From positions 2,378,571 through 2,420,552 of the forward strand of contig FN649739.1 in NCBI GenBank assembly GCA_000310025.1: 41,982 nt of DNA. Reading direction: 5' to 3'. Under the pieces are notes generated by a model. The model saw nothing but the letters and a program-made list of their open reading frames with translations, did not search any database and was not told the DNA's origin. Positions 14,801 to 26,770 of this stretch are shown here, in pieces. The first letter of the stretch is position 1; every line of letters begins with the position of its first letter. Origin of the DNA: Ectocarpus siliculosus. Its lineage: Eukaryota; Sar; Phaeophyceae; Ectocarpales; Ectocarpaceae. Made by a program: the position numbers and the translations under genes.

Positions 14801-17237
14801 TACCGGTGCAACCTCTGGGTGGGGCAGGCAGTGAATGCAACCGTTGCTGCTTCGATCGGCCGAGATCCGACGCAGAGGCCAAGGGAGGCTTGAAGCCTGG
14901 GGTTGGCTGGCGTGAAGACGTGACGGGACGGACGGGCTTGGGACGGAAGAAGAAGAAGGCCTTTGTTGTGTCCCGTGTGGAGAGTAAGATGGGACCACGT
15001 CGAGCGCCGTTTGTGGTCTCCAAGGGAGGAGGCCTCCTGCCGACGACACGACCAGTGGACAGCGAGCGACCGCTACTACTGCTGTAGCTGCCATTTGTTT
15101 CTTTCGCATTGTTGCGGCAGGATATATATCATCATCGTGGTTCGTTCACGCCTTGGCGGCGAGCGGCCTGCCTGGTTGTCTTTGTCTGAACGCAAAATGG
15201 TTTCCCGCCAGACGAATGATCCAAAAGCCGAGGTACAGCAGCAGTAGTGCTATCAAGGCATGGAGCACCAAGTACGACGACAAACACGTGATGTAAGTCT
15301 TCGACGAACATGCTCCTACATATGCCCTCGTGGGTCAGGTTTCATTACAGCTCTGGGTAGCGTTTCTGGCGTGTTTGGGTCTCGACGTCTCGACCGGGTG
15401 AGAGGACTATATACCGCAGTACCGGGTTGTGTTTTTTTCTTTCGAGTTTTGTCTACTTTCGGTGTACCAACTTTTCGGGCTACATTTGTGTATACATACG
15501 CCAACGTTGCTCGAGGTCAGTTCAACAACAGTTTTTGGGTTGCACTTAGAGGCAGACACGAAACCAAAGCAACAATATAGCAAGGCTCCGAGCCCTCAGG
15601 CTACACCACGGTGCGAGGCCTATCACACCCCTGAACCCTACAACCCACACCCCAAGCGTGATCAGTGTGCAGACGTAGGCCTAGGTTTCGCTTGTGCCGA
15701 GCTACTGGATCGCGCATGCCAACGTTGGCTATGTACGCCTCGCGGAAAGTTTGGGGTTAAGCTTGTGTGGGAGGCGTTTGTCTGGACGGCGGTGCCACCA
15801 CCCCCCCTGCGTGATGTGAACGACCGTTCCTTCCCTCCGAGCGCCCCCGTGCGCGCGTCCCGGAGCTTCTCACACATTTGTCGGAACTAACCCTATTATT
15901 AAGTTTCTTGTGCCGCCGCGTTGCAGGCAGTGAACCAGAGCGAACACTTCGCAGATACGAAGAACGCGTATCGTTTTTGTTATATTATTGTGCCCTTTCA
16001 TGCGCCACGCACGAGGGTTCAAACGCACGTGAAACGTTGGTAGTGCAGCCTACACATAAGTTCGAGCCTCCGCTTCCTATTGGTACAACAAAATGAAAAA
16101 GAACCCCGCAACACCTCTTCAACAGCACGCGTCCCCTCGTCTCCTGGAAATCCCAGACGGCAATCAATCACTCGTACCTTTGGCAACGGGCTCACGCTGA
16201 TATGCATCAAATAACAGCAGTCTTTCCGTTGAAAGAAGCAAGCAAAGGCAACCTGCTGATATGCATCAAATAACAGCTGTCTTTCCGTTGAAAGAAGCAA
16301 GCAAAGGCAACCTGCTGATATGCATCAAATAACAGCAGTCTTTCCGTTGAAAGAAGCAAGCAGACGCAACCGACTTTCAAGGGCAAGGGCACCACGATAG
16401 AAACACCGCAGCGGAGTTTTCTTCCGGAAACCAAGTCCTTACAAGTGTGTCTTCGCCTCGAGGGCCTACGCAATTCGTGTGCGGCGGTCATACTGGTGTT
16501 TAGAAAGTACCCCGTACGTACGCCATCAATCGTATGAAACTGGTTTCTAATATACCCAGGCACGAAACATCTGATGAAAAAATACATGCTTGGCGGCGGG
16601 TGGTGTACCCTCGCAATGCCCGGGCGTTTTCCACTCAATTCAACCGCTCGCAAAAGGAGCGCTAGTACGCGATGATCGGAGGAAATCGAGGGCATCTCAA
16701 AACCTATTTAGGCGAGAGAGCATGGACTCATGGACTAGTCCAGGATGTCATGCTACCGTTACGGGCACAACACGCCGCCCCATTTCCCTCCTCCTCAAGA
16801 CGAAAGGCAAGAAAGTCACCCCAGCAACCTCCGGGTGAACGAATTGACCCAACACCAAAGCGTTACTTAACCGCTGGTGAAAAAAGCCACCCCGTCTCCA
16901 CCACCGGACCAACCCACAACTGACGAGATGAAAAGCAAAAAAAAAGGCACCGAAAGCGAAAACACGAAGTTGTGTCTGAAAAAAAAAAACACGCCAGAAG
17001 GGCTCAGGAAGGGCCCGAGCGTACACCATCAGACGTCCGCTAGCTACATATGATTAATTCTTCTACAACAAGCCCGGCGTTCGGCCGCGCAGTCAAGTGC
17101 GTGCGAAGCCGGCTGGCTCGTCACTGACGGCCTCTTGGGATCGGAGTTACAACAAAACGGGAACCAAGGCCGGGCCGTTCGTCGATCGCTAGGTGGCCGC
17201 CGTCTGACGTTGGCGAGACCAAAGGAGAAAAAAAAAA
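14801..17237. other. Intergenic region between SDHAF2 and AMT copy 1
   Basis: The genes converge here (plus from the left, minus from the right). The minus-strand frame 14483-15109 (208 codons) overlaps the SDHAF2 terminal exon and has no recognisable domain. A short plus-strand coding-like stretch near 15247-15294 (AIKAWSTKYDDKHVM, then TAA) could be an isolated exon, but nothing around it supports a gene. The 59-bp tandem repeat is listed separately. Confidence 0.4.
16196..16372. repeat. Tandem repeat, 3 x 59 bp
   Basis: Three consecutive copies start at 16196, 16255 and 16314, each beginning GCTGATATGCATCAAATAAC and containing TCTTTCCGTTGAAAGAAGCA. Copies 1 and 2 are almost identical; copy 3 diverges at its end. 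Each unit contains a small internal palindrome (CTTTCCGTTGAAAG). It lies in the spacer downstream of AMT copy 1. Confidence 0.97.
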
Positions 17238-20200
17238 TTACGCCACGGTGGCCCCCTTCACCATTTCCGGGTAGGTCTGGCCCCCGTGCTTGGAGTCGTC
17301 CATGCCGATTTGCTGATGCCGACAAACAAAAAACGACGCGAGAGAAAAAGAAACATGACGAGGAAGACACGAGGGTCAGGCGACGTTTGCGATAAACACA
17401 TTGAGCAATAGAAGCCAACATCAAACCATTACACTAGTCAGGTGATAAGATTCGGCTTCTAAAAAGTAGCGTCGACCAACCAATGGACATCACGCACACT
17501 GTACCCGTGCAAGCGAGATGCCAAACGATCGGAACAGGGACTAATCGTCCAGATAAGAGAACGTGAGGGAACAGCAACAGTACCCGACCAGTTACCTCGT
17601 CATGGGAGCGAGGCGAACGAGAAAGGCAGCACAAGACATAAAAAAAAAAGAAACGGGTGAACAGACTGACCTCCATCTCCTTGTCCACACGCATTCCGAC
17701 GACAGCGTTGATCCCCAAGAACAGGGCCATGCACGTAGCCGACACCCATGCGATGACGGCCAGAATGAATACCACGTTGGCAGCGACGGCATTTCCATCG
17801 CCGCCGTAGAAGGCACCCGCGCACTTGTCCACGCGGTCGCCATAGTAAGCCGCGCTATCTGAAATGACGTGGAGCCAAGGTTATGCGGGGGGCAAGAATC
17901 AGATGGATGGGCGTAAGAAGCTAGCCAAGAGAAAGCCACCTCTCAAAAACGAACACATCCGGCCACCAAACTCGGAAAGTTTTGGTACCAAGATCGAACA
18001 CATGCGCTCGTTTTGGCTACAGACCATTCTCTAGTGATGTTCGCGCCGAGAGTATATGCTTGCAAGAATGGATCGCTTCGTGACCTCTGGCCTCATGAAC
18101 CAAGTGGCGGACTGATGAAACTTCCCGGACAGGAGGACAAAGGCCAAGGTGGTTGGGCGAAGGGCACACTCACAGTTGTCCTTGGTCGCGAAGAGCGACG
18201 CGGCGAATACACCCCACGCTCCGCAGAAGCAGTGGACGGGGATGGCGTCCACGACGTCATCGATCTTGAGCATCACAAGCATCTTGGAGGAGTACGTGTA
18301 CACGAAGCCGGAAATGATGCCGATCACCATCGCGCCCTCGGGCTCGCAGGTGGAGCAGCCCGCGGTGACGCCCACGAGACCAGCGAGGAGACCGTTGTTG
18401 GCGGCCCCTGCGTCCCAGTACCCGAGGTTAAGCTTGCCCAGGAGGACGGTGGTGACGGCGCCGAAGGCAGCCGAGATGGTGGTGGTCACCATGGTCTTCG
18501 CGGCAACCCCAGCAAGGCCGTTGATGGCGAGAGTGGACACGCCGTTGAACCCGTACCATCCGAACCAGAGGATGAGCGTGCCGAGTGTCTGGAGCACCGC
18601 GGACTGCTGGGGGAGGGTGTTGGCGGTGCCGTCCTCGTTGAAGCGGCCGGTGCGGGGTCCCACGACGATGGCCGCTGCGAGCGCTGCCAGGCCGCCGGTC
18701 ATGTGGACGACGCCAGAACCGGCGAAGTCGATGACACCGCAGTCGAACAGGAGGTCCTCGTCCACCCAGGCCGAGGCCCACCCGCCGCCCCAGCCCCAGT
18801 GCACGACGACGGGGTAGATGAACGACGTCAGGATGACGGAGTAGATGATGTACGCGTTGAAGGACACGCGCTCGGCCACAGCCCCCGACACGATGGTGGC
18901 GGCGGTGGCGGCGAAGGCCCACTGGAACAGCCACATGGCGTAACTGTAGCCGTTGGTGAGGGTGCCGTCGTCCGCCTCGAAGTGGCTGCCCTTGAGGGCG
19001 AAGGCGTTGCTTCCGATGAAACGACCTGCGGTTGCCGGGGGGTGCGGGGTGCGGGGAAGCCAACATTTACACTCAGTAGCGCAGAGGTAAAAGAGGGCGA
19101 CTATCGGCATGGTCCATTTGGCAACCGCGGGCACCGCTTCACGTGGCGGGTCCTATAACAATATCACCAACTACTCCCAGCAGACATTAGTGGACCCAAC
19201 GAACATGAAAAAAACCACACGCGCCTACCTACTGGCCTACATACGTTGGTCTTGGTACACGACGGGGACTGTCAGTATGGTTCATTATGTCACCACAGGC
19301 GGCATCCGCTGTTGGAAACCGTCGGCAGCCCTTCCAAGATGCGGCTGTTTTCTTTTCCGTGCTACACAGAGACCACGGGCAGATAAAGGTGTCACCAACT
19401 ACGCCCAGCAGACTGTAGTGGACGCAAGAAACGACACGCGCCTGCCTACTGGTTTGGCCACATGAAAACATCTGACACTACTGCTTCAAGTGTGCACGAA
19501 ACATGTCTCCTCGCACGCTGTACATACGCACCCTTAGTATCTCCCAGGGCGACACCGTAGCCGAACAGCCACCAGCAGATGGCGCCGAGGGAGGCGTCGC
19601 CGATGTTCTTGATCAAGATGTTCTTGGTGTTCTTGATGGACACGGAACCGACCTAATCGTTTGCGTTCGTTTCGGCGCAAGAGATTTCGCAACAGAAAAA
19701 ACAAACATTAAAACACACAGAGACAATTTTGAACATGTAGGCCGCCGGTCGCCCCGGTGGTCTAGTGAGTACAGTCGCAGCCTACTAATGGCCAGGTCAT
19801 GGATTCGAGTCCCGGCAAAGTGAGTTCCTTTCTTACTAAATAAATCCTGGTCTAAGTTGAAAGCGACGCGCTGCAAAGCTCGTTGTTAGTGAAATGGATC
19901 GACTTCCTGAGTCGCGGGGGAAGGGATTGCTGTACCCTTCTCGCGATAATTTTTTCTCAGGCAGGAACCGCAGGAGTGGGTCCAACCCCCCCCTCTATGT
20001 GACCCCGGTTGGGTCGTTTAGCTAGTAGAAGGGGAGGATGGGGGCCAGAGGGGCAGACGACAGTGTCCAATGATGGGAGAAAAAAAAAAAATGTAGGCGT
20101 TCGAGATATCACAGCAGTCGAAGGGCATGTGCTCAAATTCAATTTTTTCAGAGCGGAGGAATTGTTCCTTCGGATCTACCAGTCGCCCCGGTACTTTTAG

Positions 20201-22265
20201 TTGGTATTATTCTCGGAACACCTACAGCAGAAGTGGCAAGGGTCACGCGTTCGAATCCCGCCATAAGTGACCCATTTTTCAAAGCGAGTTTTTCTTAACG
20301 CTTCCGTTCGTGGCGGGTGCAAAGAGCTAAATAATATAGTTCCCGTGTACACCACAGAGGGAAGAGAGTGCTGCAATCTCTCGCATTCAAAATCGAACGC
20401 AAGCTACCGCAGGAGGGGTGGATAGGAGGCATTACGGAGGAACCCTTTGTGTGACCACGGGATGCCGTGAAGGTGCTGTGTGCGCTGATTTGAAGCGTAC
20501 AAAAAAACAAGGCACGCATCATGACGAGAACATACACGCCCTTTCTGGAAGCGCGGAAACGGAATTTTGGTATGGATATGCATAAATGCAACCTGTCTAT
20601 TTACAAGAGCAAGGTACGCGAGGATGATATATATCCTTTGCTTTGTACATATGCATATGCATACGCATATGATCCGTGAAATCATTTTACAGAGAGGGCC
20701 TCGAATTTTCGGCGCCCTCGGCCGGGGTAATCGGTAAGGAAACAACAAGAGACGAACTACTGTTGTAAAACTAGGCGTAGGGGACATGAGAAACCTCTGC
20801 GCTGCTCGAACCACAAGCTGTGCACCTCCAACACAAAATCAACCCCATATCTGCATGCACAAATGGTAGTGTACGACTCTACCCTGAGCAGGAATTCCTT
20901 TTCTCTCAGCTCTCAGCTCGCTCACCTCCAGCATGGCGAATCCAGTCTGCATGACTGACGTAGCAGCAGCAGGCGAGGTGGATAATGTCGACGGCAGGCG
21001 GCGGCGGCGGCATCGGACATGCGGCGGGCGGCAGCGGCAAGGAAGCCGTCAGCAACATGCATGCACGCTCCTAAAGAGGGAACGTGTGACAGACTAAATA
21101 GACTGTAAGTACGACATGACGTGATGTTTGGCTCTGAATCGAAAAGAAAGGTGGAAAATATGACGCCACCAGCCAGACGCTGTTGGCTTTGATAAAGAAA
21201 AATCTGCGCTTTGCTGCGAACACTACGTGCACGTGAAAACAGAGTTTTGCGCCCCATGGGTCGCAGGAGTTTTGTGCGTCCGCACGAAGCTGCACCGACG
21301 CTAGCGGACGGCGTACCGCCGTGAATAGACGGGCCTGAAGCTCTCTGTGAGGTGTTGCCCTTCGGGAAGAGGGGAAAGAGCGCTTCGAGCGTTCATCGGT
21401 GGATACAAAAAAAACTCTTGGAATATTAATGGGAGACGGAGGCTTGGGAGAAAAAAAAAGTGTTCCTCACACGAGCTCGTCGCAGGAGCTGCCTTCTTCT
21501 CGTAAAATAACGGCAACAGGCTCGGGCTGAGCAACGCCTTGTGCTCTCCCCCGACTACGGCGGGGTGCTCCGCTAGATGTTGCTCCGCCGGTGTACAAGT
21601 ACTTCAACCAGAAGTGATTCATGTGCCGCATGTGCCAACGAGCAGAGAGCGAAGAAGCGAAGGAAGAGTAGCAACGGCGGCGGCGCCCGGCAGGAGAGAC
21701 TTCAACTAGACTAGCTTCAACTGCTGCCGAACCAACGCTTTTGACACGACCCAACACATCACCCATCTCTGTAATGCCAGGGCCTCCTCGTGTCACACGC
21801 GCTGCATGCTGGCAGTACTACCTCGGCAACGGGACGGGCACCATCAGAGATAATTTAAGCCTTTTTCCTGTCCCTCAACTCTCAAGCCTGCTAAAAGTTG
21901 TTCCCTCAGGACCTATGCATAAATAGGATACACGACGCTGGGGGCGGTTATCTTCACGACACCGCCGACCATGGCGACGTCAGGCCAGCACGAGGGTCCT
22001 CAGTAGGAAACCACGCGGCGAGCGCTAGGTCTAAAAGGCTCGGAGCGATCACATTGACAAGTCGATTTGAAGAAAAGCAACCACGCGCGGAGAGCGAGAA
22101 CAACAGACACCAAGACCTACACTCACAGAAGACGAGGATGGCGCCAAACAACAACCAAAAGATGTCCATGTCACCCGCAAGCGAGGCGACATCGCCGAGC
22201 GTTGCAGACTGCAGGAGATAATCGGGGTCCGAGGAGGTCAGCGAGGGGATCGTGGAGGTCGTCAT
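17238..22265 (-). CDS. AMT1: Ammonium transporter (AMT/Mep/Rh family), copy 1, six exons
   Basis: A plasma-membrane ammonium transporter. Exons (minus): 22265-22127, 20954-20926 (29-nt microexon), 19652-19532, 19025-18174, 17858-17671 and 17312-17238. All introns are GT-AG and the phases join exactly, giving 467 aa. Landmarks: MDIFWLLFGAILVF in TM1, MQTGFAMLEVGSVSIKNTKN, VVVHWGWG, the first pore histidine in DFAGSGVVHMTGG, WYGFNGVST, the second pore histidine in DAIPVHCFCGAWG, and the C-terminal GMDDSKHGGQTYPEM. In that tail Ser occupies the place of the regulatory Thr of plant AMT1 (MDMTRHGG). The twin histidines and conserved Trp/Phe positions indicate a functional conduction pore. The start is the ATG directly before TTSTIPSL; an upstream in-frame ATG at 22382 would add 39 residues with many prolines and is less likely. 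The large exon 4 spans what is four exons in the tandem paralogue at 28-35 kb. Confidence 0.96.
19750..20091 (+). mobile_element. tRNA-headed SINE, type-2 tail (copy B)
   Basis: The head GTCGCCCCGGTGGTCTAGTG with B box GGATTCGAGTCCC is followed by the shared central block (AAGGGATTGCTGTACCCTTC, CAGGCAGGAACCGCAGGAG, TATGTGACCCCGG). The tail contains TCGTTTAGCTAGTAGAAG and GGCCAGAGGGGCAG and ends in a poly-A run (about 20078-20091). The tail matches 26588-26770 but not copy A. It lies inside AMT copy 1 intron 2 (between exons 2 and 3), antisense to the gene. Confidence 0.88.
20182..20515 (+). mobile_element. tRNA-headed SINE, diverged (copy C)
   Basis: It begins GTCGCCCCGG like copies A and B and has a B box CGCGTTCGAATCCCGCC near 20248. 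Downstream are CTACCGCAGGAGGGG and TGTGTGACCACGGGATG, corresponding to the central block. An A-rich run follows near 20500-20506. The tail differs from types 1 and 2. It sits about 90 bp after copy B in the same AMT intron. Confidence 0.7.
20516..22126. other. AMT copy 1 introns around the microexon
   Basis: Apart from the 29-nt exon (20926-20954), this holds intron sequence with short purine runs and ATATGCAT-like repeats near 20630-20670. No RNA gene or element was recognised. Confidence 0.5.
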
Positions 22266-23505
22266 GGTTAGCGCCTTCGTCTTCGGAGAGACCGGCAGGG
22301 AAACAGCGAGGTGTGGGTTGTGTTGGGCTGGGGAAGGACCGGGTGGGGGGATAGACACACAACAGTTAAAGCGTGACGTCATTTTCCGAACTTATCCATA
22401 GCATGCTGCATGCTGGCTCGCGCGCTAAAGATTCACGGAATCGTGCCTATCTGAATGTGATTTCGAGATCTGATTTCTTCGTCTCGGACCGACCCTAAAG
22501 AGAAAGAGAACAGAAAATTGGGAACCAGGGAACAAACCTGAAAATATCCTTTGCGTTATGATAGGTGGACTGGAGGAGACGCTGCGCAACCCAACCCCCA
22601 GCTTGTTGTCACCAACGGTAAGCGGTCACTGCTGTTCGTTTTCCCCCGCCAGCGCTGCTGCTGCTGTACTGCTGTAGTACAAAAAATTCCGTCACATACA
22701 GCAGTACACATGTACGTATACTACCGTGAGGTCAGAAATGAAACTCCGCGTGTCGTATTTTTGAACCACACCTGAAACACGGAACAGCCACACGTCTCAT
22801 GTGTAAACACGAACGCGTAGGGACTAGGGGGGGGTACCCATCCCAAACGGTTCAACGGTTTCCGCGTAATTACATGCGTACCTCTCGTGTGTCCTTGGGT
22901 CGTACCGTCGTATCTGGGGGTCTGGGGGGAAACAAAATGGACACCAACCGACAGCACATTATAGTCTAACTTGAGATCCTTCAGCAGTAGGTAGGTACAG
23001 TCTACACATTGGACCACGATTTTACACAGGACCAGCAAGTAGGCTGTACTCTTTTCTCCTTCCTTCGCACTTGCTGTCAACAACCCACCGATGACGTGTA
23101 TGTGTGGCTGTGGTGCACATGAGCACTGACTGCTTCTGCGGTTCTGCGGCAACCGTTCTTACTTGGAAGTTCTACAGCAGTGCTGCACGTCTGAAAAAGA
23201 ACAAAGAAAAAAAAAAATCTGTAGATTTGAAAAACGAGTTATGTATACTGACTGCTGTGTACTGCTGTACCCTTCGTTCCATCTTCCATGATTTCTGTAC
23301 CTATAAAAATTTATATAAGACCCTTCTTTATGGAAACAGAATCTTGCAAATATATCTTGGCATTATGACCCAAGATTTGCTCACAATATGTCTCCACCAA
23401 GATTTGGAGTATCGCGACTTATTGGGAGAATATAAGTCTATATGTTGAATGTTGAAAAAGCGGCGAGTTGTTCCTCTTTTCTGCTTGAAGTTGCTAAAGG
23501 TAGGC
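22266..23505. other. Upstream region of AMT copy 1
   Basis: Presumed promoter and 5'UTR of AMT copy 1 (minus strand), then spacer. It includes a 27-bp block (22449-22475) repeated in inverted orientation at 39080-39106. No promoter element could be assigned. The 22551-23450 open frames show no recognisable family. Confidence 0.4.
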
Positions 23506-24441
23506 CTGTGCTCGGTAGGTGATTTTATTTTCTTTTTTCGGTGATTTTTTCCGATTGCCAACAAAAAAATCGGTGATTATTCTAGGTGCACTGAAATTCT
23601 TTTCGGGGACAATCGGCGACAAAAATAAGAAAAGGATGAGAGTCAAGAAAGATTTTTCGGTGCTTTTCGGTGATAATTTGAAGGGTAGTGTTAAGGAGGA
23701 CCCGATTCGCAGGGTATCCGTCGATTGACTTTTACCAGAATCGGTACACCTTCGCATATGGCGTCAGCCGGATACTGGTTCGAATCTCCTTGGGTGCACG
23801 TTTTTTCTCCTGACTTGGACATTTTCCCATGGACACAATTTGTGTCAGTCCTGAGAACACCTCTTGGAATCGATCCTATAAAGAACCTTGTGACACTTCC
23901 ATCGAATTACCCGTCCTGGCCACAAGAGGTTCCCAGTTGAGGGTAAATTCTGTGGGTGGAGAGTGTTAAGGAGGACCCGATTCGCAGGGTATCCGTCGAT
24001 TGACTTTTACCAGAATCGGTACACCTTCGCAGTAGACTGCCGAAAACGTTCTTCAGCGATGTTCGGCGATATCGTAGGAAGTACTCCACATGAAAACGTT
24101 AAAACGAACTCTGGTGTTCTTTTACGTATACCACAAGTGTGTCCGTACTGTGTACCGTGTGTGGTGTCTGCAGCGCGGTGCTTGGGTTGTGTTCGCTGTG
24201 TGCTGTGTGCTGTTGGCTCTGCTGCTGTGCTGCTGCGCTTGAGGGGGGTATCTGATGGGATTTGCGGGGTACGGCATGTATACACGGAGCCCCCTGGAAA
24301 AAACGGTGAAAATCAGCGAGGCGCCTCCCGTTTTCGGTGATCGGCCACTACAATGTATTTTTTCGGTGATTCAAATTCCTCACTTTTTTCGGTCAAGTTT
24401 TCAAAATTCGGTGCTTTTCGGTGATCACCTACCGAGCACAG
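23506..24441. mobile_element. Non-autonomous DNA element with 18-bp TIRs
   Basis: The left end CTGTGCTCGGTAGGTGAT (about 23506) and right end ATCACCTACCGAGCACAG (about 24424-24441) are perfect inverted repeats. Both subterminal regions contain many copies of TTTTTCGGTGAT and TCGGTGCTTTTCGGTGAT. Inside is a 70-bp direct repeat (23687-23756 and 23962-24031) that brackets a 205-bp segment. No transposase is encoded. A target-site duplication was not evident. Length is about 936 bp. Confidence 0.8.
23687..24031. repeat. 70-bp direct repeats flanking a 205-bp segment
   Basis: Two apparently identical copies (23687-23756 and 23962-24031) begin AGTGTTAAGGAGGACCCGAT and end TACACCTTCGCA. The middle segment includes GATACTGGTTCGAATCTCC, which resembles a B box but lacks a matching A box. 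The whole lies within the TIR element. Unequal duplication or insertion with a long target duplication are possible origins. Confidence 0.92.
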
Positions 24442-25194
24442 AGATAAAGGCACAACGCACAACGGCCACTTGGTCCACAGAAAATGCCAAGGTGTGGCGA
24501 AAAGTGACCATGACGCAGTTGTAGAAGGATCGTCCCTCCCCCAGCTGTATTGCTTCAACAATATGGGTGGATACTAGCGATGGGCGCCTACCTGGGGTGC
24601 AACAACAGAAGCCGTTGCCCACGAGCTCATATCAAGCGGAGAAATAAAATTGTTCCATTGCTGTCCAACTTACAAGAAAGTGCACCAACCCGAAGCTGAT
24701 TACACCCGTGCACGTATCTCACTATGTGGCAGGCGTACCGAGGTCAAACCTCCGGCGCTGTCATCTGCACTCACGGATCTGGCTCGGGTGCAAAGGGATT
24801 GGGTGTGGGGGGATTCGATGAAGAGATACAAGCGTCGCACACGACAGAGCTGTGTTGGCAAAACGTTCCTCCTCTATTTTTCTACACTTCAAAATAAAGT
24901 GCTCTTTGAACGGTCCCTCTACAGACGGGTGACGCACGTGGAACGAGCCACAGCAAATACGCATTTTTTTCGCGCGCCTCGGTCGTTTTCGTTCGCTGTC
25001 GGCGCCCGTGGCGCCGACACAGTGACGCCAGGGTGCGTTTGAGACCCTTGCGAGTGTGCCATGTATGTGCAGATTTCATGGCGTTATGGAAGATCAGGTT
25101 CACTGACCTTCGGTGATCGCGCTGCACCAAGGCAAGATTGTTACGCCGCCTCAAGATTTGTCGGTTGTTCGCCCTTGTCGTTGTTGTGTTATTT
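24442..25194. other. Spacer, no gene recognised
   Basis: It contains a perfect 10-bp hairpin (TGTCGGCGCC, 24997-25006, with GGCGCCGACA, 25010-25019) with a three-base loop. No coding gene was recognised; the 130-codon plus frame at 24650-25042 has no identifiable domain. Confidence 0.5.

Positions 25195-25235
<41 letters not shown>
25195..25235 (+). repeat. (GTT)n microsatellite
   Basis: About 13 GTT units immediately upstream of the degenerate tandem array. Confidence 0.95.
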
Positions 25236-25254
25236 CGTCCCTTTTCAAAAACGC

Positions 25255-25865
25255 GCTGTTCGATGTTTCAGCCTCCGGGTCTTTCGCGAGGAGGGAGACC
25301 AAGGCACACAAGGTGCTGCGCGCCGTGTCTCGCGCCCAGCGCGCAGCGCGGCCACGACGGTGGCGCAGTGTGCGTGAGGAGGTGGCGGCGCAACCGGCTG
25401 CGGTAATAATACGTACCCAAAGAAAAGGTCAAATCGTTTTGGGGGGGGGGCTGCTGCTGTGTGCAGTTAGTTGCTGTGGTCTGTCTGTTGTAGAAACCTC
25501 ACGGCTACCAATCAATCCAGTGATTTTTCCTTTCGCGCGCCGAGGGAGACCGAGGAACAAAAGACACCGCCCGCCGCGTCTCGCGCCCAGCGCGGCCGCG
25601 GTCATGGCGCGGTGAGTCTGCGGGGGTGGCGCCGCAACCGGCTCTGCGACACCAAAAAAAAAGGTGAAACAAGCTTGTTGGGTGAAATCGTTTTTTTGGG
25701 GTGCGCTGCTTCCAGGGTGCTGTGCCGTTGAGGTCTCTGTCTTAGAACAACCTCACGGCTACCAATCCAGCGCTCTTTCGCGCGGAGAGAGACCGAGGCA
25801 CGCAAGGTGCGGCACGCCGTGTCTCGCGCCCAGAGCGGCCGCGGTTGTGGCGCATGAGTGACACA
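25255..25865. repeat. Degenerate tandem array, about 3 units of about 245 bp
   Basis: The block TTTCGCG...GAGAC(C)...AGGCAC...GTGTCTCGCGCCCAG...GCGGCC recurs near 25270, 25530 and 25775. The interval block containing CAACCGGCT and, later, CTCACGGCTACCAATC recurs near 25390-25515 and 25637-25765. Divergence between units is moderate with several indels. Frames are short and differ between units, so coding is unlikely. It ends at a CAGCAGCAG patch near 25866. Confidence 0.75.
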
Positions 25866-26587
25866 GCAGCAGCAGCAGTAAGTAGTAGCAGTCAGGGCAA
25901 CTTGGTCAGGGGGATGTTCGGAGAAAAGTAAACCAGCAAGCTGTCAATAGACACTGCGCCGTGTCCCCTGTGAAGGTTACATTTTACACGACACAACGGA
26001 GGGATTCTCCCCGATATTGTATGTCGTTGACCCAGTAGAGAACTACAGGGGATGTATTGTAAAATGTAAGTTACCTATACAGATTTAAGGAATAACAGTT
26101 TTTGTACTTAGCACCAGCTGGCATCACTGACTTGGTATAAATCATCAGCAGTGTATAGACAGACTTAAAAAGACTCGAAATAAGTCCAGTACCCAGACGG
26201 TTTCTCTCCACTCACTGAAAAGACTCCACCACTCCACCACATCCCGTTCGACTGTGGTAATATCTCGAATGGGTAGTCTTTCTGTGTGTGTTTTTATTAT
26301 TCCTTTTATTAATTACTACTGCTGCTGCTGCCAGCATACATATGTACGCTTGTTAGTATGTACGCTTTGGGCGGAACACGCTTTGATAGTATGTAGGATG
26401 GAGCTCGCCCTCACTCATGTGACTCGCCTATTTCGTCATCATCGTATGATTGATGTACCTGTGGCCAGGCGTTTCGAGTTCTATGCGTATGTATAGCGAC
26501 GGAGCCTGGTCCGACGGAATCCGGCGTGCTCCTTCCTGTGGCTTTATTGATAGTAAGGATGCGAGGTTAAGTCGATTTCATAATATA
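25866..26587. other. Spacer, no gene recognised
   Basis: AT-richer sequence with no recognisable feature. It includes related stretches at 25965-25995 (GTTACATTTTACACGAC) and 26053-26075 (TTGTAAAATGTAAGTTAC), which are partly inverted. Confidence 0.4.
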
Positions 26588-26770
26588 AGTCGCGAGGGAA
26601 GGGATTGCTGTACCCTTCTCGAGAAAAAATATCTCAGGCAGGAACGGCAGGAGGGGGTCCAATCCCCCCCTCCTATGTGAGCCCGGTTGGATCGTCTAGC
26701 TAGTAGAAGTGGAGGATAGGGGCCAGAGGGGCAGGCGACAGAATGAATCCAATGATGTGAGAAAAAAAAA
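26588..26770 (+). mobile_element. SINE fragment, type-2 tail, 5' truncated (copy D)
   Basis: It matches the second half of copy B from GTCGCGAGGGAAGGGATTGC through GGGCCAGAGGGGCAGGCGAC to a terminal A run (26762-26770). The tRNA head is absent, as expected for incomplete reverse transcription of a LINE-dependent SINE. Confidence 0.88.

Noticed and set aside
14483-15109. 208-codon minus-strand frame
   Set aside because: Overlaps the proposed SDHAF2 terminal exon, has no recognisable domain, and competing frames of similar quality exist on both strands.
18013-19158. A 381-codon plus-strand open frame opposite AMT exon 4
   Set aside because: It is antisense to a highly conserved AMT exon and has no family similarity; it is open because of the GC-rich codon bias of the real gene.
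24997-25019. GC-rich hairpin resembling a bacterial terminator
   Set aside because: The setting is eukaryotic, no gene ends there, and no T run follows.
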